Part shown: one piece after another, positions 57,908 to 64,000 of the stretch
Position numbering within the stretch: the stretch's first letter is position 1
Layout: each line of letters begins with the position of its first letter
Assembly (NCBI RefSeq): GCF_031851795.1
Contig: NZ_CP134696.1
Span: forward strand, 5,952,001 to 6,016,000
From: Pontibacter sp. G13
GTDB taxonomy: Bacteria; Bacteroidota; Bacteroidia; J057
Reading direction: 5' to 3'
Length of the DNA: 64,000 bases
Position numbers and translations under genes: made by a program
Notes under the pieces: generated by a model
The model's database searches: none
Seen by the model: only the letters and a program-made list of their open reading frames with translations
Told to the model about the DNA's origin: nothing

Positions 57908-60685
57908 ATGCCTAAGCAGAAGATATTCCTCCTGGACGCCATGGCCCTGCTCTACCGTGCCTTCTTCGCGTTCCAGAAAAATCCCCGCATTACCAAGGAA
58001 GGTCTCAATACCTCCGCAGTTTTCGGCTTTGCCAATACCCTCCTCGAAATCATCAACAAGGAGGACCCTACCCACTTGGCAGTCGCATTCGATACTTCCG
58101 AACCCACTTTCAGGCATGTGCAATTTCCGGAATACAAGGCTCAGCGTGAGGCCATGCCCGAAGATCTTGCCACCGCGATTCCCTATGCCTATCGCCTGCT
58201 GGAAGTGCTGAATATTCCTGCACTTCGCCTGCCCGGATATGAAGCAGATGACATCATTGGCACCATCTCCGCACAGGTTGACCCCGCAGAATACGATGTC
58301 TACATGGTCACCCCAGACAAGGATTACGCGCAGCTCGTCAAGGAAAACGTCTTCCTGTACAAACCCGCTTTCCGTGGTGGTGGATTCGATGTGTATGACA
58401 CCGGAATGGTCGAGGAGAAATTCGGTGTCAAACCTGACCGGATCATCGACTTCTTGGGCTTGAAAGGTGACTCCGTGGACAATATCCCGGGTATCCCCAA
58501 GGTCGGGGACAAAACGGCTGTGGCATTGATCAATGAATTTGGAACTGTCGAGGAAATCGTTGCCCGTGTCGATGACATTACCCGGAAGGCGATCCAAAAA
58601 TCCGTCCGTGAATTTGGCGAACAAGGCATCCTTTCCAAGGAATTGGCGACCATCCACACCAGCGTTCCCATCGAGTATTCGCTAGACGAAATCAAGCTCA
58701 CCCACATGGATCTGGAAGCTACCCAGAAGCTCATGGGAGAATTGGAATTCCGGACCACCGCCCAGCGCCTTCTCAACTCTAAACTGAATCCCGCCCGAAT
58801 GGATCAGCAAATCGATCTATTCAACCAAGGCGGAAATGGAGGTGCGGCTCCCCAAATGGTCAGCTCCATCAAGACCATTGAAAATACCGAACATACCTAT
58901 GCCCTGCTGGAAACCGTGGAGGACCGCCAAAAATGGATCAAGCAGATTCAGGAAAAAGGCGCTTTCTGCTTCGATACCGAGACCACGGGATTGGACCCCA
59001 TGCAGGCGGATCTGGTAGGATTGTCGATCTCTACCGAGCCTTCCAAGGGAGCGTTTATTCATTTTCCATCGGATATGGACCGATTGGAAATTCAGGCGAT
59101 TTTGGGAGAATTCCGTGAGGTGATGACCTCCCCGGACATTCTCAAGATCGGGCAAAACCTGAAGTACGACATCCTGATGCTCCGCAATTACGACATGGAG
59201 GTCGAGGGGCCGATGTTCGATACGATGCTGGCGCACTATGTCGTCAAGCCCGAAGGCAAGCACGGGATGGACGCATTGGCCGAAGAATTCCTGAATTATC
59301 AGCCGGTGTCGATCGAAAGCTTGATCGGGAAAAAGGGCAAGAAGCAGAAAACCATGCACGATGTCGAGTTGGACAAATTGGTGGAATACGCCAGTGAGGA
59401 TGCCGACATTACCCTGCAATTGCACGAGAAACTCAAAGATCCGGTGAAGGACAACAAGGTCTTCAACCAGATTGAGCAACCGCTGATGCCTGTCTTGGCG
59501 GCAATGGAATTCGAAGGAATCAAGCTCGATGACGAGGCTTTGGCTGAATATTCCATCGACTTGGGACAACGACTCGAAGTGCTGGAAAAAGAAATCTACG
59601 AATTGGCGGGAGAGGAATTCAATATCAATTCCCCGCGTCAATTGGGCGATATCATGTTCGGCAAATTGGGCCTCGGCAAAGGCGAGAAACAAAAGAAAAC
59701 CAAGACCGGGCAGTATGTGACTGACGAAGCTACCCTGACTGTGCTGGCGGTTTCGCATGAATTGCCGGATCGAATTTTGGCGTATCGCGGGGTCAAGAAG
59801 CTCAAATCCACCTATGTTGATGCGCTTCCGAAATTGATCAATCCCAAAACCGGTCGCATTCACACGACATTCTCCCAGTCAGTGGCGGTGACTGGACGAC
59901 TCAGCTCCGTGAACCCCAACTTGCAGAATATCCCGATCCGGACTGCCGATGGTCGTGAAGTGCGTAAGGGATTCATTCCCCGCAACGAAGATTACATCCT
60001 GCTGTCTGCGGACTACAGCCAAGTGGAACTGCGGATTATGGCGGCGATGAGTGGGGACGAGAATATGATTTCGGCTTTCCAAAACAAGGAGGATATTCAC
60101 CGTGCGACAGCCGCTCGGGTATTTGGTGTGGAGCCCGAGGAAGTAGATTCCACCCAGCGAAGCAGAGCCAAAACCGTCAACTTCGGGATCATCTACGGGA
60201 TCTCGGCATTTGGCTTGAGTCAGCGGATGGGCATCAGCCGGAAGGAATCCAAGGAAATCATCGAGACCTATTTCGCCCAGTATCCACGGGTGAAGGCCTT
60301 CATGGACGAATGTGTAGACAAGGCCAAGGAACAGGGCTATGTGGAGACGCTGTTTGGAAGACGGAGAAATCTTCCGGACATCAATTCCCGCAATGCGACT
60401 ATTCGAGGATTTGCAGAGCGAAACGCCATCAATTCACCCATTCAGGGATCTGCGGCCGATATCATCAAATTGGCCATGATCAACATCCAAAAGGCCATGT
60501 TGGAGCAAAACCTCAAATCCCGCATGGTCCTGCAAGTGCATGATGAATTGGTTTTTGATGTCCACAAGGATGAATTGGACCTCATGAAAGCACTGGTGCA
60601 CGACAAGATGACGCATGCTGTCAACCTTGCCGTGCCCATGGAGGTGGAAATGGGTACTGGACAAAACTGGTTGGAAGCCCACTAA
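57908..60685 (+). CDS. polA: DNA polymerase I
   Basis: A 925-residue repair and Okazaki-fragment polymerase with all three activities. The 5'-3' exonuclease comprises residues 1-290 (LLDAMALLYRAFFAF; VTPDKDYAQLV; helix-three-turn-helix GDSVDNIPGIPKVGDKTA at 188-203). The 3'-5' proofreading domain keeps Asp356 and Glu358 (FCFDTETTGLDP), so it is active, unlike in Taq. The polymerase domain has SADYSQVELRIMAAMSGD, RSRAKTVNFGIIYGISAFGLSQRMGI and VLQVHDELVFDV. It is monocistronic and ends 4 nt before the convergent 60690 gene. Confidence 0.98.
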   Translation: MPKQKIFLLDAMALLYRAFFAFQKNPRITKEGLNTSAVFGFANTLLEIINKEDPTHLAVAFDTSEPTFRHVQFPEYKAQREAMPEDLATAIPYAYRLLEVLNIPALRLPGYEADDIIGTISAQVDPAEYDVYMVTPDKDYAQLVKENVFLYKPAFRGGGFDVYDTGMVEEKFGVKPDRIIDFLGLKGDSVDNIPGIPKVGDKTAVALINEFGTVEEIVARVDDITRKAIQKSVREFGEQGILSKELATIHTSVPIEYSLDEIKLTHMDLEATQKLMGELEFRTTAQRLLNSKLNPARMDQQIDLFNQGGNGGAAPQMVSSIKTIENTEHTYALLETVEDRQKWIKQIQEKGAFCFDTETTGLDPMQADLVGLSISTEPSKGAFIHFPSDMDRLEIQAILGEFREVMTSPDILKIGQNLKYDILMLRNYDMEVEGPMFDTMLAHYVVKPEGKHGMDALAEEFLNYQPVSIESLIGKKGKKQKTMHDVELDKLVEYASEDADITLQLHEKLKDPVKDNKVFNQIEQPLMPVLAAMEFEGIKLDDEALAEYSIDLGQRLEVLEKEIYELAGEEFNINSPRQLGDIMFGKLGLGKGEKQKKTKTGQYVTDEATLTVLAVSHELPDRILAYRGVKKLKSTYVDALPKLINPKTGRIHTTFSQSVAVTGRLSSVNPNLQNIPIRTADGREVRKGFIPRNEDYILLSADYSQVELRIMAAMSGDENMISAFQNKEDIHRATAARVFGVEPEEVDSTQRSRAKTVNFGIIYGISAFGLSQRMGISRKESKEIIETYFAQYPRVKAFMDECVDKAKEQGYVETLFGRRRNLPDINSRNATIRGFAERNAINSPIQGSAADIIKLAMINIQKAMLEQNLKSRMVLQVHDELVFDVHKDELDLMKALVHDKMTHAVNLAVPMEVEMGTGQNWLEAH

Positions 60686-60689
60686 ATCC

Positions 60690-61349
60690 TCACGAAGCTG
60701 AGCTGGTCAGTTCCATGTCCAAATGTTCGTATTGGGGCACGGGATTGATCAGTCGCTTGTGTACACGATGCGGCACCGAGAAGGTATCTACGATGGCTTC
60801 ATGCGGTGCAACGAGACTGGAAATGCACAAGTTGGGACCATCTATGAGTTGGAATCGGAGGAAATTGATCTTGTAGGGGAGAATCTGACTCACGAATACC
60901 TCGCAATCCTCGATCTGGCTCGTGTGAAACAAAATGTGGATTTTTAGCTTGGGATTGGTGTATTGGATATACCCGTTTTTGTGGTCAATCTCGATGACCG
61001 TTTTCTTGTCATGCTCAAAAAACTTGGCGTAGTAGTACAATCCCGGAATGTAGAGGGGAAGCAGGGCCAGTTGTACCCACATGATGTTCCAGGCCATGTC
61101 GGAATTGTTCTCCACTAGCCACAGGTAGTAGGCAACGATAGCCATAACCACCATGATTCCCGCGATGATCTGGAAAGGAAGGATGAATGGCCGCTTTTGA
61201 GAATGAGAAATGTCGTATCGTGAAACGTAGGGTTCGAGAGCAGGATGGGAATGACTGGGAGCAGTTGGCTCTCCGCTGAGAGACCTCAACATCTCAAGCA
61301 TATTTTGTCCGGTGTTTATTACGGAATTTAAAGTAGCTACTGAAGCCAT
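60690..61349 (-). CDS. Membrane protein of unknown function
   Basis: A 219-residue protein. Two membrane helices (about 57-80, LPFQIIAGIMVVMAIVAYYLWLV, and 88-108, IMWVQLALLPLYIPGLYYYAKF) are followed by a soluble beta-rich domain (KKTVIEIDHKNGYIQYTNPKLKIHILFHTSQIEDCEVFVSQILPYKINFLRFQLID), which resembles the PH-like folds of bPH domain proteins. The N-terminal ~50 residues are polar. It is probably an inner-membrane protein with a cytosolic domain. Convergent with polA, 4-nt gap. Confidence 0.6.
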   Translation of the reverse strand: MASVATLNSVINTGQNMLEMLRSLSGEPTAPSHSHPALEPYVSRYDISHSQKRPFILPFQIIAGIMVVMAIVAYYLWLVENNSDMAWNIMWVQLALLPLYIPGLYYYAKFFEHDKKTVIEIDHKNGYIQYTNPKLKIHILFHTSQIEDCEVFVSQILPYKINFLRFQLIDGPNLCISSLVAPHEAIVDTFSVPHRVHKRLINPVPQYEHLDMELTSSAS

Positions 61350-61670
61350 TTCGTCTATGGGTTGTTTGCTAGATAACTAACAAGATCCGAGGCGGCCTAC
61401 TATCCAGGCGGATTCGGGACGTACGAATCGAGCCGGGAAAAGCCTCTGAACGAAATGGAATGCTTGTCAAAATCAGGAAAATGCTTCCCTCAGAGCTATT
61501 TGGAGGATTCCCATTATCGGGAAATGACAAATGACACGTTCGGAATTTGAAGGGAAACGAGCCATTTAGGATGGACGAATCGCTAAATTCCCTGATTCGT
61601 CCCATTCTGCGAATGCTCATTCAAAGCTGATATCGAGCTTATTTAACAGCTTTACAAAAATTTCAGGATT
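61350..61670. other. Divergent intergenic region, no gene seen
   Basis: About 320 nt between two divergent genes. No recognised RNA gene; an 83-codon minus-strand open frame here has no protein-like features. Confidence 0.4.
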
Positions 61671-62438
61671 ATGCTGCTGAAAGGATTACAAGCGATTTAC
61701 AGCCTCTATGTGATGGTCATGTTTTTCCTCACGGCCATCCCCACTTTGCTGCTCTATGTCCTGATGGCATGGCTTCCCCGCAAACGATTTATGCGATTTG
61801 TCTATGCCTACAACTACGTCTGGATCAAGCTCTGGGGATATCTGTGCCTGATTCGCTTCGAAGTCAAAGGCCTCGACCTCAAGGACGATGATCAGGTATA
61901 CATCATCACGCCCAATCACAACAACCTCTTTGATCTTGTCATCACGTGTTCTCAACTTCAACATCTATTCCAGCCTTTGATCAAGAAAGAATTGCTGAAA
62001 TACCCGTTGATCGGACAGTTGTTCGCATTGACCTCTGTTCCGGTAGACAGATCCTCCAAAGAGAGCCGCGCCGAAAGCCTGAAAGTGATGACCGAACGCC
62101 TAGATAGCGGAATGTCCATCCTCCTATTCCCGGAAGGAACCCGGAACCGAACTGACAAGCCCGTCAAGAACTTCTATGATGGCGCCTTCAAATTGGCGAT
62201 TCAGGCTCAGGTCCCAGTCCTGCCCGTTGTCTATCTCAATACCCGGTTGCTGCAGCCCGTGGATACCTTTTGGATCAAACCCGGCAAGATCACCATCGAA
62301 TATATCCGCCCAGTTCCGACCGAGGGGATGACGTTGGATGATATGGAGAATTTGAAACAACATGTCCATGATTTGATGGAATCTCATATATTGTTACATG
62401 ACCGGGCATTTTCGGAGTCTGCGGATTCAAAGGTCTAG
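61671..62438 (+). CDS. plsC: 1-acyl-sn-glycerol-3-phosphate acyltransferase (first)
   Basis: A 255-residue membrane enzyme that adds the second acyl chain to lysophosphatidic acid. An N-terminal hydrophobic helix (VMVMFFLTAIPTLLLYVLMAWL) precedes the family motifs: block I PNHNNLFDLV (HxxxxD), block II around LTSVPVDR, block III LLFPEGTRNR and block IV VLPVVYL. All catalytic residues are present. It is followed 28 nt later by a second PlsC in the same direction, so the two form an operon. Which one is the main PlsC cannot be told. Confidence 0.92.
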   Translation: MLLKGLQAIYSLYVMVMFFLTAIPTLLLYVLMAWLPRKRFMRFVYAYNYVWIKLWGYLCLIRFEVKGLDLKDDDQVYIITPNHNNLFDLVITCSQLQHLFQPLIKKELLKYPLIGQLFALTSVPVDRSSKESRAESLKVMTERLDSGMSILLFPEGTRNRTDKPVKNFYDGAFKLAIQAQVPVLPVVYLNTRLLQPVDTFWIKPGKITIEYIRPVPTEGMTLDDMENLKQHVHDLMESHILLHDRAFSESADSKV

Positions 62439-62466
62439 CCCGGCGTTGGCTTGATATGATGTCCAG

Positions 62467-63267
62467 ATGAATCGGAAAACGAATTGGTTGAACGCACTCT
62501 TGGGTGGAATCTACACAGGATGGTGCCTGATCGTATTTATCGTACCCATCCCACTGGTGGTGCTTGGACATCTTGTTCTCAAGCTGCTCGATGAACGCAC
62601 CCGCCTCCTCAAGATCTACCGAATCCATCGCCTTTGGATCGCCTTTCTGGAATTCTTCACGGGACTCAGCTTCGAAGTCCGCGGTCGAGATCGCATCGAC
62701 CCAGATCAGACCTACGTCTTCGTATGCAATCACGTCAATATGCTCGACATTCCCATCGTCGGTTCCACCATCTTTCACCCCTGGAAATCCCTCGCCAAAG
62801 TTGAAATCCTTCGAGTTCCCGTGGTCGGTTGGATCATCCAAAACATCGCCATCGGAGTTGACCGAAAGAATCAGCAGAGCCGCAAAACCTCTCTGTTGGA
62901 AATGATGCGCAACCTCGAATCAGGAATTTCCATCATGATTTTCCCAGAAGGCACGCGCAATCGGACCGATCAACCCCTCAAACGATTCCATCCCGGAGCG
63001 TTCTCGCTGGCCATTCGCGCTCAGGTGCCGATCATGCCCCTGGTGATATTGGATTCGCGGCCGTTACAGGCTGCCAATCGCATGGAGCTGTATCCCGGTA
63101 TCGCTCGATTTACCATGCTTCCGCCCATCTCCACCGAGGGCCTGACGGAGGACGATGTGAAGGATCTTGCCCAGCGTGTCCACGATCAGATGGAGGCGTA
63201 TATCCGAGCACATGACGCACACTTTGCCCATTCTACCATCGAATCCCACCGTCCCGTGGAGGCATGA
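62467..63267 (+). CDS. plsC: 1-acyl-sn-glycerol-3-phosphate acyltransferase (second)
   Basis: A 266-residue PlsC-type acyltransferase. Block I reads CNHVNMLDIPIV, block II NIAIGVDRKNQQSRK, block III MIFPEGTRNRTDQPLKRFHPGAF and block IV IMPLVILD. One N-terminal helix (TGWCLIVFIVPIPLVVLGHLVLKLL) anchors it. It is clearly paralogous to the previous gene, with which it shares the same block order. Different acyl-chain or acceptor preference between the two is a reasonable idea, not shown. Confidence 0.92.
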   Translation: MNRKTNWLNALLGGIYTGWCLIVFIVPIPLVVLGHLVLKLLDERTRLLKIYRIHRLWIAFLEFFTGLSFEVRGRDRIDPDQTYVFVCNHVNMLDIPIVGSTIFHPWKSLAKVEILRVPVVGWIIQNIAIGVDRKNQQSRKTSLLEMMRNLESGISIMIFPEGTRNRTDQPLKRFHPGAFSLAIRAQVPIMPLVILDSRPLQAANRMELYPGIARFTMLPPISTEGLTEDDVKDLAQRVHDQMEAYIRAHDAHFAHSTIESHRPVEA

Positions 63268-63293
63268 TGGACTGAGAATTTGGAAGAAGCATT

Positions 63294-63484
63294 GGGCGTG
63301 TCCCGGCGGCTTGGCATGAGATCTCCGTTTGACATTCGATCCGCCGGGTCAGGCTCCTACGTGCTCGCTGTCGCTCGGTCTGGAATCTGGAGGCGAGATA
63401 TCGCCGCCTCCAGATTCCAGACTCCGCCTAAGGGCGGCCACTTCGGAGCCTTCACGCCGCCGCAGGCCATCCGCACGTTTCATG
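63294..63484 (+). repeat. Modular structured repeat element, copy C
   Basis: It begins GGGCGTGTCCCGGCGG; CCCGGCGG (63302-63309) pairs with CCGCCGGG (63341-63348). The block GGGTCAGGCTCCTACGTGCTCGCT..CGCTCGGTC follows. The variable section here is one perfect 17-bp hairpin (63379-63395 with 63405-63421, 9-nt loop). The 3' end reads GCCTTCACGCCGCCGCAGGCCATCCGCAC. It lies 26 nt after the second plsC stop, where the hairpin could also end its transcript. Confidence 0.75.
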
Positions 63485-63538
63485 CAGATCGCTCAGCCAA
63501 GGGTTTCCAACCCTTGACTATGCGAAAAAAAATGCCTC

Positions 63539-63593
63539 ATCCCGCAAAATTTCGAAGAGATGGCACCCATGGGCCGGGAAATTTATGCGGGAT
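63539..63593. repeat. Palindromic edge element, left copy
   Basis: ATCCCGCA-AAATTTC (63539 on) pairs with GAAATTT-A-TGCGGGAT (ending 63593), giving about 15 bp around a loop of roughly 25 nt. Its reverse complement closely resembles 63929-63979; the two copies face each other. Confidence 0.65.
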
Positions 63594-63928
63594 CTCAAGT
63601 ATCGTGTATGCCGGGATAGGTCTTTTGCCAAGCGCGGAACATCCATCCTCGCCACATCCCCAAGCCCCACACGTCATCCCCGACGGCGATAGCCAAGGCC
63701 CCAGCGCCCGCGCCGATCGGGGATCTCCTGAGCGCGTGCATGCATGCCGGGCCTGCCCCCCAGGCCCCCTTGGCGATCTCCTTGGATGCCATACGAGCTC
63801 GGGGAGATTCCACCTCTTCCGCCGACGGCGCAGGCCGCGGCCGATGGCAGGCTGGAATAACCTGATGGGGTGGGCTCCATCCTGCCCAGCGGGCGCCCAA
63901 TCGCCAAGCCCCGTTGTTGAGACGTGAG
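63594..63928. other. GC-rich segment between the two palindromic elements
   Basis: 335 nt, clearly more GC-rich than the rest of the window. A minus-strand open frame (63595-63960, 121 codons) crosses it, but its Ala/Arg/Trp/Gly composition, lack of a signal, and overlap with the right palindrome make a real gene doubtful. Frames on the plus strand are just as open, as expected from high GC. Confidence 0.35.
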
Positions 63929-63979
63929 ATCCCGGATAAATCCCGCCGCCAGAAGGCCATCGCAGGAATTTTCCGGGAT
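63929..63979. repeat. Palindromic edge element, right copy
   Basis: ATCCCGGA-TAAAT (63929 on) pairs with AATTT-TCCGGGAT (ending 63979). The outer stem differs from the left copy by a swapped G-C/C-G pair (ATCCCGGA/TCCGGGAT against ATCCCGCA/TGCGGGAT), so the stem is kept though the bases changed. Confidence 0.6.
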
Positions 63980-64000
63980 GACGCAAAATGTTTGTTGAGA

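Noticed and set aside
58817-59863. A 348-codon open frame on the minus strand
   Set aside because: Antisense to polA, with no protein-like features of its own; same for 57704-58657.
63280-63927. A 215-codon plus-strand frame at the right edge
   Set aside because: It crosses repeat copy C and the left palindrome, and frames there are open on several phases due to high GC.

Overview
This 64 kb window looks like the chromosome of a free-living Bacteroidota, most like Saprospiria or Cytophagia. Several secreted proteins end in type IX secretion (T9SS) sorting domains. There is a FecI/FecR/TonB-receptor surface-signalling set. Bacteroidota-only families occur (DUF4783, GDYXXLXY with DUF2157, DUF4199-like), and some starts carry the TAnnTTTG -7 box. 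Species-level identity cannot be read from the sequence alone. I see no rRNA, tRNA, CRISPR array, prophage or transposase.

Layout. 0-18.4 kb is mostly housekeeping: aspartate aminotransferase, rpmB, the kdsD-kdsA pair for Kdo synthesis, a fatty-acid-hydroxylase-like protein, pabB, two thioredoxin-fold proteins, crcB, gpmI, a sulfotransferase/glycosyltransferase pair, nadC and dinB. 18.4-27.4 kb holds an alpha/beta hydrolase behind two tandem palindromic operators, a TetR regulator, a very large membrane patatin-like protein, a cyclase, an AAA ATPase and two GNAT acetyltransferases. 27.7-35.3 kb is an all-minus accessory block: a DUF481 protein, TonB receptor, FecR, ECF sigma factor, a lipoprotein with a poly-aspartate tail, an SH3-like protein and small two-helix membrane proteins. 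35.8-45.4 kb carries a sulfatase, a T9SS-exported esterase with fibronectin repeats, a two-component system and secreted proteins. 45.4-57.6 kb is mixed (lipoprotein, DUF2157/GDYXXLXY pair, SDR, T9SS pair, thioredoxin lipoprotein, glycosyltransferase, acetyltransferase, YfiT-like, phosphatase, DUF4199-like pair). 57.9-63.3 kb has polA and two tandem PlsC acyltransferases.

The most unusual content is non-coding. Five intergenic copies (2.4, 10.0, 27.5, 52.9 and 63.3 kb) of a roughly 180-220 nt modular element share a conserved 5' GGGYGTG end, a first stem kept as a stem although its sequence changes, a conserved CGCT-rich block, a highly variable hairpin section and a C(T)CACGC/TTCACGCC-like 3' end. 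A second family is a 66-nt hairpin present twice, exactly 250 nt apart, with a compensatory base-pair change. A third is a pair of palindromic elements in inverted orientation at the right edge, also with a compensatory change. These look like folded mobile or RNA elements and are the best candidates here for something not yet described.

Many genes end in convincing intrinsic terminators (listed). Most start sites follow the first methionine that gives a good signal peptide or conserved N-terminus, because ribosome-binding sites in this group are weak.
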